Under the pieces are notes generated by a model. The model searched no databases. It worked only from the letters and a program-made list of their open reading frames with translations, and was not told where the DNA came from. Of a stretch of 64,000 nt of DNA, positions 1 to 10,153 are shown piece by piece. Origin of the DNA: Ceratodon purpureus (taxonomy: Eukaryota > Streptophyta > Bryopsida > Pseudoditrichales > Ditrichaceae); the NCBI GenBank assembly GCA_014871385.1, contig CM026426.1, positions 55,609,375 to 55,673,374 of the forward strand, given 5' to 3'. Both the position numbers and the translations under genes were made by a program. How positions within the stretch are numbered: the first letter of the stretch is position 1; each line of letters begins with the position of its first letter.

Positions 1-818
1 TTGTTCACCACCCGAGCCAAGACAGGAAATTAAACGCACATATAATAGCATCTCATGAAGACATTCTGATCGCCATGTAAAGAGCTCCATCCACTACACC
101 AAACTCACATCATTGAGAGCTTAGACATGTTGATCTGTAGAACTCTTGCTAGAAAAATACAAACAGGAAAACAAAGTCAGTGACCTAAACAAAAACCCAC
201 AAGTGAAACCAGTTAGACAGCTCCTTACAGACTAATGACAAGAAAATCAGACTATATTACCATGTTAGAGACAGCCCCGTTGGTATCACAGACCACTGAT
301 AGCCATCCATTGTACCAAAGTAAGAGCATATTGACATAGTTCAGGTTTGCACGGAAGCTCCCGTTGCTCCATGAAAGACAAACCGTCCATGACAAGTTGA
401 TACTGCAATTGATACGACCCCTGGAGGCGTCTCTTGACTAGAGGCATAGTGGAAACTTAGGTAATTAGTGTAAAACAAAACTACATAGAATGACTTACCA
501 TCAACATCTCCGGTAACTGAAGTCACCATTACAGTGAACATATGCAAGAAGTCATGGAATCTACCAGGATGAACCTCTCATTATAGTACATTTAAGTCAA
601 TGGATAAGGTCCTACTTGCCTCCAGTAGAACCAAAGCTCGACAGATTCATCCAGAGTTTGTTGTGGAATAGATCAAATGAAACAAGAAACAAAGAAACTT
701 AAAAATATTTCATAACATGGTCTGTATATATAACATTATATTTATAGGAAAAATTAAAATGAGAAACGTAGAAATCATATGTAGTAAGAAGCAAACGAAT
801 ACTAATATTTCATTGTTG
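1..818. other. Stretch without a recognisable gene
   Basis: I see no convincing coding exon, RNA gene or repeat here. Short open frames exist but lack splice context or recognisable composition. The sequence is moderately AT-rich and may be intron or transposon-derived DNA belonging to the minus-strand exons that follow. Confidence 0.4.
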
Positions 819-1381
819 CTAATTAAGAAAAAATCCTTCATCTTCTTCGTTTTCAGCATCCCCTAGAGAATTTGGTCCAAACGTCTTATCAATGTCATCT
901 GTCTCATGGTCCAAAACCAATGAGAACCTAGTCAATTGGTTTGCCTGAGCCAATTGAATCAACTGTTTTTTCCAGTCTTTAATGCCAGCCTTATGTTTTG
1001 ACATGTGGCCTGTCATATCCAGGTTCATGAAATAGCCCTCCATCAGTTCAGACAATAGAAGCAATGGTAAATGGAAGTTCCTTTAATAAAATGCCAAGAC
1101 TAATTATCTAATTTCTACAATCAATCTCCTCAAAGAAAAACTTACCACGTAAACAAGCCATGCTACTGTCTCAGGCTTTAGTACCAGCACACCATCTCTT
1201 GGATAGTTTACGCCATGCATGGCACGTGGAATACAGTCATGGACAACGGAAGCCCCAACGGAATCACTACTAGATGTACGCCATTGGCCATCTCCCATAA
1301 AAGCTAATTTCTCCATTCGCCACGCATGTATAGCCTTGATGTCGTCATTACGGAGCATATCTGGGATTCCCAGTAAGGACT
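819..1381 (-). pseudogene. Two-exon 3' end of an unrecognised protein
   Basis: Two minus-strand exons fit together. The first (about 1381-1145) follows an acceptor ending TATAG and ends at a good donor (GTAAGT). It encodes a hydrophilic stretch beginning SLLGIPDMLRNDDIKAIHAW. The second (about 1082-819) follows an AAAG acceptor, encodes an acidic C-terminus (around LDHETDDIDKTFGPNS and ENEEDEGFFLN) and ends at TAG. I do not recognise the family. Its 5' exons could not be located with confidence, because the next sequence upstream codes better on the other strand. It may be a fragment of a transposon gene or of a captured host gene. Coding is supported by composition and paired splice sites only. 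Confidence 0.35.
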
Positions 1382-1438
1382 ATAGTTCTCTACACACCGT
1401 TGATGTATATCGACTGGTGTTCTTCTTTCTACTGCTAC

Positions 1439-2060
1439 ACAGCCGCCTACTCCACCTACTCAGTTTGGACCATCTGTACCACCTCAGGTCTCCCCATCCA
1501 GTGCAGGATAGTATAGAGCATTTGGGCCAATTTGGCGTGGACGAATTCCGAGGACGACTCCACCTCCACGTTCCATTGGACCACAAGTTCCACCCTTAGC
1601 TACAGGAGGAACAAAGTCTTCTCCGACAACCGCTGGACCTTCTAGGGTTCCACCAAGACCATCTGCAGCAGCGTCCGGAGATTCTACACCTCCACGTCCA
1701 GCGGATGTAGCTGCAACTGGTTTAGGCAGCACAGGGCCATGGCCAGAGCAAACGATTCCTCCTAACGCTGATGACCAGATTGAGATTGATAATCTCAAAA
1801 GGATGGTAGCAGAGAAGGATGCACTCATTGCACAATTGATTGCTATTGTTCATACAGTGACCTATCTGCTTTGTCTAGGCTAGGGCAGATGTCTTGAAGA
1901 CAAAGATTCAGGAATCATTGAGAGTTATGGAAGACGATGTATATACGTTGAATGCATTTGAGAATGCTTGGCCGTAGGTCTTGATGGAAATACTAAGTCG
2001 GGGCTTCGATCAAAGGCGCTACAATACATGACTTCGGCTCATGGTGCAATCGACGGGGTA
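1439..2060 (+). pseudogene. Proline-rich and coiled-coil protein fragment
   Basis: A plus-strand exon from about 1439 (acceptor CACAG) to about 1850 encodes a proline/serine/threonine-rich linker (for example PPRSIGPQVPPLATGG). It then runs into a short heptad-like segment, IEIDNLKRMVAEKDALIAQL, typical of a coiled coil. A second exon from about 1884 continues with DVLKTKIQESLRVMEDDVY. The first exon contains an in-frame TAG near its start, and the second reaches TAG and becomes non-coding. The reverse strand is open over part of this region, but its translation is a low-complexity mirror of the plus-strand prolines, so I prefer the plus strand. No family is recognised. The layout (disordered proline-rich region, then coiled coil) resembles accessory proteins of plant transposons. 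Broken. Confidence 0.4.
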
Positions 2061-2218
2061 AAATGAGTGCTCTCTAGAGGCCGGACTATAGGTGTTGCAG
2101 GGTTACGGATGGGAGCGACTGCTGGGATGCCTTGGGAGAATGGTACATGCATTTCTGGATTACTCTCCACAAATCGCGACCCTACAGGTGTATACTCTCT
2201 ATCTTGAGAATTTGCCAT
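2039..2218 (-). CDS. Short ORF, possible first exon, unknown
   Basis: An ATG at 2218 opens a 59-codon minus-strand frame starting MANSQDREYTPVGSRF and rich in proline, ending at TGA. Telo-box and GA-rich promoter-like DNA lies just upstream on this strand (2221-2386), which would suit a gene start. No domain is visible. It could be the first exon of the minus-strand gene ending at 819, or chance. Confidence 0.25.
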   Translation of the reverse strand: MANSQDREYTPVGSRFVESNPEMHVPFSQGIPAVAPIRNPATPIVRPLESTHFTPSIAP

Positions 2219-2220
2219 AA

Positions 2221-2350
2221 TGGTAGAGGGGAGGGGAGTGTGACGAAGAGTGGAGGTTAGACACAAAGAGGAGGGGAGGAGTGGAGGCTAGACACGGAAT
2301 AGAAGAGTGGAGGCTATACACGGGTAGGAGGAGGGGAGGCTAGACACACA
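2221..2350. repeat. GA-rich imperfect minisatellite
   Basis: Imperfect tandem copies of a GAGGGGAGGAGTGGAGGCTA-like unit followed by GACAC, repeated about four times with variable spacing. It sits between a minus-strand ATG (2218) and a telo-box cluster, so it may be purine-rich promoter or 5' UTR sequence. Confidence 0.6.
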
Positions 2351-2365
2351 GACACTGCAAGTTAC

Positions 2366-2384
2366 TTTAGGGTTTAGGGTTTGG
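2366..2384. promoter_or_regulatory. Telo-box cluster
   Basis: TTTAGGGTTTAGGGTTTGG contains two overlapping AGGGTTT units. Telo-boxes are common near transcription starts of plant housekeeping genes and are also bound by Polycomb-recruiting factors. Which gene it serves is unclear; the short minus-strand ORF at 2218 is nearest. Confidence 0.4.
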
Positions 2385-2389
2385 TGTAG

Positions 2390-3439
2390 AAGGATTTGTA
2401 CTAGAAGTCTGGGCGCGGAGGTGGAGGAGCAGTGCACTGTTCTATTGTTGTGGTTTGCATGTATGTGGGACGTTTTGGAAAGCTTAGTGACGAAGCTTCT
2501 TAAAACAGAAACCCTAGATGCCTTGGTTTCTAGTGCATTATGAGTTTTCTGGGAGTGAAGCAGTGATGGGACGCACATGGATACTATTCTTCGAACTGGG
2601 GTCGTTGGGAGGCGCGGATCGTGACCACGGAGGCGAGAACGTCAATGGATTTCGGCCGTCTTTCGTGAGCTTTCGGTGGTGAATTGGGTATGTGGAGTTT
2701 TGAAGTTTTGATGGATCGGGATTGTGGGGTGGAATCTTGTTGAATATGTTTGTGGTGTGGTGGTTGGCTCACGTGGTATAGATTGTTACTGCGTGAGTGC
2801 GTTGTTCTCTTGTTGACTTCTAGTTGAGTGGGGAGATCGTCTTCGCATGGCTATGAATACAGATGAAGATGGATTTTCCGAGAGATGCGATGACAAGCAG
2901 CCTAGGTTCGGTTGGGATTTACTTGCTATGGTGGGACTTCGGACTTCCAAGAGTTTGGCGATAACCCTAGTCGATTTTTTCTAGGTTGTTGAGGAATAGA
3001 AACCTTTACAAACTAGAAGTTCCAATTTTGGTGTTACAGGCCTGTATTCCAATTGTGGAGCTCTGGAGCTTCCAGAGCGCTGCTTCTCGTATTGCCTTGT
3101 GCGCCATTATGGTTGAAGTGTTGATAGAGCCGTTTATTGGCGTTTTTACATTGAAATTTTACTTTTCTGCTTCTATCGATCATTTATATGCGTTAGATAT
3201 GGTGTTTCTTTCATTTGGTGAGCTCTTGTGTTGCTGTGTATTGATTTGTTTTATGTCTTTGTGCAGTGTGGTATTGTGAACATTCGTGTTCAATTCGAGC
3301 TTTAGGGATTGTAGTTAGTGAAGGACAAGAGTTTTTTTCTTATGGTGATCGTGTTGACGACGATGGAGGAGCTGGCATTGCCTGATGTTCTGGATAGAGG
3401 GAAGAAGAAGGAAAGTAAGATGTAAGTGTTGTGATTATG
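2390..3439. other. Stretch without a supported gene
   Basis: Short open frames on both strands start only at non-ATG codons and have no recognisable composition. The DNA is promoter-like or UTR-like: T-rich, with occasional CCTAG and ACCCTAG motifs. Nothing else is seen. Confidence 0.4.
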
Positions 3440-3464
3440 TTTTTTTTTTTTTTTTTTTTTTTTT
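3440..3464 (+). repeat. Poly(T) tract, 25 nt
   Basis: Uninterrupted T run followed by CCCC. It could be the reverse-strand poly(A) tail of an inserted retrosequence or a long polypyrimidine tract. No retrogene is seen next to it. Confidence 0.8.
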
Positions 3465-3575
3465 CCCCTCTTTCTGGAAGCAGTGTTTTATCAATTTTTG
3501 GCGTGTTAGGAGACAGTACTGGCGTACAGTGAACGTTGAAGTAGTGGAATTGTTTGTTGAAAGTGCGATGAGAGG

Positions 3576-3789
3576 AAGTGGCGGACGTAGCTTGTACGTG
3601 AGCGGAGAGCGCAGAGCGGAGAGCGGTGAGCGCAGATTTGGAGAGAGGAGAGCACAGAGTGGGGGACAGAACCTAAAAATAGCACTTTTTTTACTAAAAA
3701 TAAAATATAAAATTAGAAGATTCGAATATTCTTAATTTATTTTTGGAAAGTTGCTAATTTTAGTAATTTTATTGACCCTATAACCGTGG
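3576..3789 (+). repeat. Left arm of a long inverted repeat
   Basis: Reads outward to inward: a TGGCGGA-containing stretch, TACGTGAGCGGAGAGC, several GAGCGGAGAGC-like minirepeats, GGAGAGCACAGA, then AAAGTTGCTAATTTTAGTAA and GACCCTATAACCGTGG. The same landmarks occur in the same outward-to-inward order, reverse complemented, at 9470-9600. This is the signature of terminal inverted repeats with internal minisatellite, as in some MULE or CACTA termini. The arms are diverged and differ by indels, so the exact ends and any target-site duplication are unresolved. Confidence 0.6.
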
Positions 3790-4129
3790 ACTAATTACAG
3801 TATTTTCATTGAATTTGTAGTTCGTTTTCTCTTTTCTTGGTGATTAATTTTTGTACGTGCACCAATTACTATGCTCCAGCTCCTTCTAACTAGTTCAGGC
3901 ATACATTAATTCCCCTTATCTCCTCAAATTTATATGCAAATTACCGCTTAAAATGTATTGGTATTGAAGCTCTTAAGAGGGATCAAGTAACATTTAATAT
4001 CGTAACATTTTCTTAACATTGTTAGAAATCATCCGCCATGGTCTACATGGTTTATTTCTTTTATTTTTTATATTAACTTCCATTGTTCTATCTATCTTGT
4101 TAAAGGGGTCAAAAGAGTCCTTTCCTTTA

Positions 4130-4200
4130 ATTCTCTTTCATTTTATTTTCTCTTTCATTTCATTTTCTCTTTCATTTTATTTTCTCTTTCATTTTCTCAG
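4130..4200. repeat. Pyrimidine-rich tandem repeat
   Basis: About four tandem copies of a 16-17 bp unit close to CTCTTTCATTTTATTTT. It is low-complexity sequence just inside the left inverted-repeat arm. Confidence 0.7.
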
Positions 4201-4539
4201 TCGCCTTCATATTATTTTCAACCTTAATATTTATTTTTTCTTTTCTTTACTTTTATTTTCTTAATTTCATTTTTTATAAAAAAAAAATTATTTATTTTTT
4301 GCTTTTATAATTTCATTTTATTTTTATTTATTTTTAATTTTAAATGCTAAATGACTTCTGCTAAACCCTCATCCTTTTCCATTCAGTTTAGGACGATGAC
4401 AACTTTCAAATGAATGAAAAGCCGATTTTCAAGGGCGCCAAGCATCTTCTTCAGGGATATTTAAGATAGGATTATGGAATGTCTCTTCCTCTTTTCTGTT
4501 GGTGTTTTGTGAAGCTGTTTTCCGTAGTGCGGGACAGCA

Positions 4540-4995
4540 GTTACGGAAGACGTCAGAGATATTGTTGTTTCACTTGCTGACGATGTTTGTCCATTTGAAC
4601 CATATGTTGAGGTGGAGGACGAAGAAGAGGTGATGGCCAACAGCCAAGGGCGTCCTTCGACAACGGATGTTGACGTCCAACCGGATGTAAGAGCTGACCC
4701 TCCACGTTCAGAAAATTCGGATGAAATCATAGTGATAGAGAAGGACGCAGATGTGCCTTTGCAACCACATGCATACTCGAAGGTTGGAAAGATCTCAAGG
4801 GGAACCTATTCCAGGGAATCAGTTAATCGGAGGCGGGGAGGTGGGCCATTGCTGAAACGTTCATACCAAGGACACGTTCCAAGTGTGGGAACGAAAGTGA
4901 ATGCGAATGTAGTTTGTCCTATAGTACAGTCAGCGGCTGGCAGTCCTGCTGATAGTGTAGTGGGCAACCCTAAACGTCTTAGGTTTGAAGATTGA
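4540..4995 (+). CDS. C-terminal exon, acidic/basic protein, unknown
   Basis: An open frame runs from an acceptor-like CAG at 4538-4540 to TGA at 4993-4995, about 150 codons. The first third is acidic (DDVCPFEPYVEVEDEEE); the middle is serine/aspartate-rich with EIIVIEKDADVP. A basic segment follows (NRRRGGG, LLKRSYQGH) and the protein ends NPKRLRFED. The acidic-then-basic design with two possible nuclear localisation signals suggests a nuclear, DNA-associated protein. An ATG at 4633 would also serve as a start. No domain is recognised. It lies inside the inverted-repeat-flanked segment and upstream of the methyltransferase-like gene on the same strand, so it may be the end of a companion transposon gene. 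No internal stop is seen in this exon. Confidence 0.45.
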   Translation, partial: VTEDVRDIVVSLADDVCPFEPYVEVEDEEEVMANSQGRPSTTDVDVQPDVRADPPRSENSDEIIVIEKDADVPLQPHAYSKVGKISRGTYSRESVNRRRGGGPLLKRSYQGHVPSVGTKVNANVVCPIVQSAAGSPADSVVGNPKRLRFED

Positions 4996-5613
4996 GACAT
5001 CTAATAACAAGTATATGTTTGCTGTAATAAAAGATACATGTCAGGGGATACAAAGTATATAGTGCACTTGTTCAAGATAGAATGTATTGAAATAGAATGC
5101 AATCAATGTGAACGACAAAGCCTTTATAATGAAAAAGTCAATACAGCTTCGGTATTGCTGACTTAGTACATGCGATAGTACTAAAATCATTCACTACATG
5201 ATCAATGGCCAATGTGGAAATGGCAGTTCTAAAGAAGGAGTGCTACCTACTTCTACGCCAAGGGGTGACGCAAGATTCCACTCTCTAGGAGTAGCTTGAC
5301 CTCGTTGAAGCTAAAGGTAGGCGCATGGATAAAAAGCTCGGCTTCGGGATCACGGGTGCAGACCTTCAAGAGTATGTAATACACGTGCTTATAGTACGTA
5401 CGTGAACTGAATCCTGCCTCGAAACGTAGTCATCGTCTTCTTGAATGCTGGGCAAGTGCAACCAGGGTAAGAACTGATGGTAATCTACAACCGCGTGATG
5501 TGCGGAGCAGCGCCCGAGTCCAGCCCTATGATGCAACCATGGCCCAGCTGAGGTATCATCGTGACAGAATGGAGGCGCACTTTGAGGGACTCGGAGAAGC
5601 CCATGGAGAGTCG
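4996..5613. other. Stretch without a supported gene
   Basis: It contains the likely 3' UTR of the preceding exon (T- and A-rich, to about 5200), then mixed-composition DNA. No frame with convincing coding character was found. Confidence 0.4.
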
Positions 5614-5970
5614 CTACGCTGGATTGGGACGAATGGCAGTGCGCTTCACCATCTTGCCGTCTCTCTTGCCAGAATAGCGGTCAGCGTCTGCAGGAACTGG
5701 CACCGAGCTGAGATTTGCAGGGGGTGGGGCAGAGGAGAAGTGGCGTCTTGGGGAGACCGGCTTCTTTGGCGGAAGTTGAAAGTCTGCTGCGTTGACGGCA
5801 AGAATCTCAGTGAGTTTTAGGTTAGTACCTAGTTTCACTGGCCAGACCTCTCGAATGGAGGGCACTTCCTGGTCTTTTGAGTAGTGTGCTACCCATTTGC
5901 GCTTAGTGCCTTTCACGCAGCGCTCAATATCATCGGAGTAGAAGAAGAACTTTGTCCTCTCAACTGTGTT
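5614..5970 (-). CDS. Unrecognised minus-strand ORF
   Basis: An open minus-strand frame of about 119 codons ends at TAG (5614-5616). It contains TKFFFYSDDIERCVKGT and KDQEVPSIREVWPVKLG, then a proline-rich basic tail (QLPPKKPVSPRRHF) and a lysine/arginine-rich end (GKRDGKMVKRTAIRPN). No ATG opens the frame at its upstream side, so this is likely a downstream exon of a spliced gene. The upstream exon would fall in or beyond the minisatellite at 6004. The tail composition suggests a nuclear protein. No family is recognised. It runs antisense to the neighbouring plus-strand gene. Confidence 0.4.
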   Translation of the reverse strand, partial: NTVERTKFFFYSDDIERCVKGTKRKWVAHYSKDQEVPSIREVWPVKLGTNLKLTEILAVNAADFQLPPKKPVSPRRHFSSAPPPANLSSVPVPADADRYSGKRDGKMVKRTAIRPNPA

Positions 5971-6003
5971 CCTGCGGGGATGCGAAGGTGGGGGATGCAA
6001 GAG

Positions 6004-6460
6004 CCATGGCCGCGGGGTATCGAGGGCGGAGAGACCCACATTCTGTACAGAATGTGTTTATTGGGGAGGTGGGGGGAGCTCGCGAGGATACTCTTAGAGG
6101 GGATGCTTCATCCATGGCCGCGGGGGATATGGGGCGGGGAGAAGTACATTCTGTACAAAATGTGGGGGTTGGGGATGGGGGGCAGAGAAGTTTAAGAAGT
6201 CATGACGAAATTATTTGTTTGGATTGCAACTCTTGCTTTCTTATTGTCATATAATATTTTTTTGGATTCTTATAATTTGTTTGCTGTCTGTGTTGTAGGA
6301 GTTCACAGATCAACTCACTGCGACACCATGGCCGCGGGGCAGAGGTGCACGCTTGGGCGCATTCAGTGCCGAAATCCTCCCATGAGGAGGGGGCAGATGT
6401 GGGGGGAGGGGATTTGAAGGAGATGATGGGTGGTGCCAACACCATGGTCCCGAAGGCAGA
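6004..6460. repeat. 107-116 bp minisatellite with CCATGGCCGCGGGG core
   Basis: The core CCATGGCCGCGGGG recurs at 6004, 6112 and 6326, and a diverged CCATGGTCCCGAAGG at 6442. The spacings are 108, 214 and 116, so the period is about 107-116 bp with one unit degenerate or replaced. The first two units also share a G-rich arm and ACATTCTGTACA. The core is much more GC-rich than its surroundings. Confidence 0.65.
6038..6055. promoter_or_regulatory. Perfect 18-bp palindrome in the minisatellite
   Basis: ACATTCTGTACAGAATGT is a perfect inverted repeat with a 9-bp half-site. The second unit carries a one-base variant (ACATTCTGTACAAAATGT). A repeated palindromic site inside a mobile-element candidate could be a transposase or regulator binding site. 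Function is inferred only from symmetry. Confidence 0.4.
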
Positions 6461-6526
6461 GGTGCAGGCTGAGGTGGTGGAATTCCTCACCTAGTTCACG
6501 ACAATCTTACTGATTTCTGCCCCCAG

Positions 6527-8605
6527 AATTTAAGGAACCCTAAACCTCGACCGCTGGTTGAACAAAGGAGCATTCTAGGCAGAGGTATAGTACCTTCAAA
6601 ATTTGTAGTGAATACTAGATGCACTCATTCTTTGTCCCTTACCAATCTTCACCTCAACAACTTTACCTTTTTGTTGCAGCTGGAAAAAGCTGTTACCCGG
6701 GAGTTTGATGAAATCTGTAAGATCGAGAACCTTGTCATCAAGTGAAACTCTTTCGCGGGAGTGCTGCGGCCCGACGCTTATGTGGAGAGTTGGCGTATTC
6801 TCCTTTGGGAGAAGGCTTTCCCCTCATTTCTTGGTACCCGCGCAGATAAGGCTTTCGATAAGAAGTCTGATTTTTCCAAATTTCTAGGAGCCGCAGATGT
6901 TGTCAAGCGTGGGACATACCGGTATGAAACTTATGAATTACGTCTTTGTATTCCACTTGCTTTTTCCTTTTATACAATGTTAATAGAATGATTTTGATCT
7001 ATGGCAGTTCAACTTCATTAGGTACTTCAAGAGAGAGCTGCTTTCAAAAGGTGCAATTGCCCTTGAGAAGCTCCCCAAGTACTTCGCATCGTGGATTCAG
7101 AAAGGCTCTAACCAGTGAATCTATACTCCTCAGCAGTTGAAGAGGTTGAAATTTCAGTACCTTGAAGTTGTTTGTTGGTATCTGGATTGCATTCGTTCAT
7201 TCGCTATTGAGTCAAAAGCGGTACTGAAATCTAAACTTGATGGAGGATCGGCGGGTATCGAGGATCCTGGGGACGGTTCAGATGAGGCCAAAGGTCTGCA
7301 GGATCAATCATCGGCACTTCAACCGAAGAGAAGGAGAGCGCGGCGACTGCGAACTCTGAGTTCGAAGTCCCAGGCCTCACAGGATAGTGGTGCAAAGTCT
7401 TCCGCACCAGGGAAGGAGACACCCAACGCTTCTCCAACTACAGACGTCCCAAAGCCATCTTTGACCATTGCAAATGCGCCTTCATCCATTAGTGCTTCCG
7501 AGATCACGAGAAGTCTCATTGAGCAGAGGAAGGCCAAACACTTTCCTCAAACAGCTTTCCACAGATGTTTCCGTCTTCAACTCATTTGTGGATTCGATGT
7601 TCCGGCGAAAGAAGAAGCTCTCAAACAAGGGTGGCGACCCGGAATGGATCAAGGTTCAAGACTTCATTCGCAAGGTATGTTTCGTTCTCACAAGTTTTGC
7701 TTGACTGCAGACTATTCGGTTCTGGATTCGCGTCTACGTTCGTGGTGGCAGTAATTTCTCCTTCCAGACGAAGAAATCCCAGTTGATACATGGGGTCCTC
7801 AACATTACCGAGAGTGATGCCATTTTTAATTGAACCGATGCAGAGTCGCAACAAACGAATGGGGACATTCCGTGGAGAGGGCCAAGGGAGAAAACCCATG
7901 AGATGATACAGAGCATAATTGGAGAGCTTTCGAAGCCCAGCGACATAGTCCTCGACCAGGATGCATGAACAAGTAACCATTTATTACATGTGTCTGCTTG
8001 ATTATTCCTCTCATTTTTCCCACAGTTTCTCACTTCTTTGTTACTCTGTGAGTTTTAGGGGCCTCCATCAAGGCTTGCTAGGCTATTGGTCGTCACATTA
8101 TAGCTTTTGAGGATGACGAAGCCATATTCAACGCCATTCTCAAACCGTATATGGCTACACCATCCGCCATGGGCCTCCTAAACATCCTAGACCGGCAGCA
8201 ACAGAGGAAGCACCGGTGAAGAAATCAAGACCCTCTAAGTGGTGTAAGTCTTACTCTAGATTTTCTATCTTTTGTGCAATTTATCTTAGCATTGCTTCTG
8301 TTTGCAACTCTACCTACCCAATCTAACCACTGTCGGTTTTCTGTTGCAGAGTAGTTGCGGCAACACCGCCACGTGAGCCAAGAGCCGTGTCCACTCCATC
8401 GTGGCCTCTTCATTCCAGCCCGATTCAGCCTTATATACTTCCGGACTATGCAGAGGACTTAGCACAAGCGCTTCAATCTGGTGCCCTTTGATATGTTCCT
8501 AGTTGGCCAAGTACTTTTGATCCCAGGGCCCTTGTATTTGTCGATGCAGAGGCTGTAGAAGGAGATTCAGAGTCATCGAGGTGTGAGAGTGGAAGTAGCG
8601 ATTGA
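6527..8605 (+). pseudogene. Decayed DNA N4/N6-methyltransferase-like gene
   Basis: At least six plus-strand exons can be followed: about 6527-6600 (NPKPRPLVEQRSILGRG), 6680-6921 (LRPDAYVESWRILLWEKAF), 7008-7674, 7711-7978, about 8061-8245 and 8350-8605. The 7711 exon ends REKTHEMIQSII, then SKPSDIVLD; the next begins GASIKAC and continues IGRHIIAFEDDEAIFNAIL. Together these match the C-terminal layout of beta-class DNA methyltransferases: motif X (EKP..L), a DxxxGxG-type SAM loop split by an intron, then GRHxxxxExD. The last exon is acidic and serine-rich. Six in-frame stops are present (five TGA, one TAG), with frameshifts near 7540 and 8160. The catalytic (D/N/S)PP(Y/W) motif was not found, so only the SAM-binding half is supported. 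It lies between inverted-repeat arms. Confidence 0.55.
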
Positions 8606-9469
8606 AGCATGTCGTGAGTCTGAAGGAGGCTTTGGTCTATCATTGTTTTCATCTGATTTGATTTGATTTTATTGGAGTTGATTACATAATCTTTCGTCTA
8701 CTTTATTGCAAGCCACTTAAAGTATTTATGATTCTCATTTCCATTTTATATTCTTCTATGTAAAGGTCTACAACTGCAAGACTTTTTGGCTCTCAATTCT
8801 CATGTGTTTAAAGGGAAAACCACTTTAGTTATGAAGTTGTTTTCGTTTGCTAATTATATCCAGTACACTAGACAACACTAACGTGAACAACTGAAATGCT
8901 CAAAATATATAGAATGCTGTAATTACTTTCTTTGTCATTCAACAACATCTCACATTTCCAGTACAAGGTTAAGTACTACAGATATCATTAAGCTAATACA
9001 ACGTCAAGGACGTCTACTAAGGTTTATATACATCCTTGCTTAACACTTAAGCTAGCAGTGCTCTTATCCAAAGACCGGGAAATCTTCGACGAAGACAAGT
9101 AGTCTGACATGGTATACATCTTGGTTTCAGCAACTCCATCATTGTACACGAAATTTGAAATATTCCACGAAGTTTTCAGACCTTTAATTTTACCTTTTGT
9201 GAAATTTGTTATTCCTTCAATTATTCATATTATCCTATGCAATATTTAGTGTTGTGATCTAAAAACATCATGCTGGAATACTCGTATCTAGATCCAATAA
9301 GGGACCAAATCTAAAGGAATGTATGCATGACGTCATCATGACATCAGCCCTAATTTGTATCTTAGAGAACAAACGTAATAAATTCTTACCAGAGATAACC
9401 CTGATTTCCACGGTAATATACTCTTTTCCTAAAAAAAGTAACAAAATCATGCCTTATTTTAGTAACTTT
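8606..9469. other. 3' flank of the methyltransferase-like gene; no other gene
   Basis: AT-rich DNA with TTGATTTGATTTGATTTT tracts just after the last exon, compatible with a 3' UTR. No coding exon is visible before the right inverted-repeat arm. Confidence 0.4.
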
Positions 9470-9600
9470 CCACGGTTATAGGGTCTACTTTGCTTTCGAA
9501 AATTTGGCTAATTGTCATTTCTGTGCTCTCCATTCTGTGCTCTCCGCTCTCCACTCTACGCTCTCCGCTCACATACGAACTTTCCCCAGTCTCCGCCATC
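9470..9600 (-). repeat. Right arm of a long inverted repeat
   Basis: Read on the minus strand it repeats the order of the left arm: GGATGGCGGAGA, TATGTGAGCGGAGAGC, GAGTGGAGAGCGGAGAGCAC, CCTATAACCGTGGAAAGTTA. The CCACGGTTATAGGGTC junction mirrors GACCCTATAACCGTGG at 3774-3789. The two arms enclose about 6 kb including the methyltransferase-like gene. Confidence 0.6.
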
Positions 9601-10153
9601 CTGTACTGCGGCAAGCCAATCTTGCCTTAGTACATGTCGTCTCACAAACAAGAGCTAATGGTTACTCTCAACTCATAGACATATTGCGTGTTCAATGTAA
9701 TTTCCAAAATGTGGAACGCGTAAGAAGGGATGGTCTGGGACGTACCTCCATCCATTGCTGCAGCCCTATCGTTGCCTATTTCCTGTGAGACAACGGACAC
9801 AGAACAAGTCCTTGCTCCATTCCCGGAGATTGAACGCAAAGCCTTCTGAAGTGGCTCTGAATGTACAAGAGGAGAGGGGGTGATACCTGGGGTACTCTTT
9901 ACAGGAAGCATGTCGACATTTGTAGCTGTCCTAGAGTGCCCTTTAGAAAGCATGGTGTCGATGAGAAAGTCAATTTTTCTATGAATGGACGTTATCTATG
10001 ACTCATTGTTCCCCATTCTCTTCTCTAATTCTTGCCTCCACTCCGGCGTGTTATCAACGATAGAGGAGGCTGGCTGCAGCTCCCGCCTGCTACGACTATC
10101 CTCTTCACGACGGTTATTTCTGTTGGTGGAATGAAACAACGCATGCGCAGGAC

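Noticed and set aside
1484-1828. Glycine-rich minus-strand ORF
   Set aside because: It mirrors the proline codons of the plus strand, and the plus-strand translation has a convincing coiled-coil segment.
3440-3464. Poly(T) as the tail of a retrogene or SINE
   Set aside because: No body sequence or flanking target duplication could be identified beside it.
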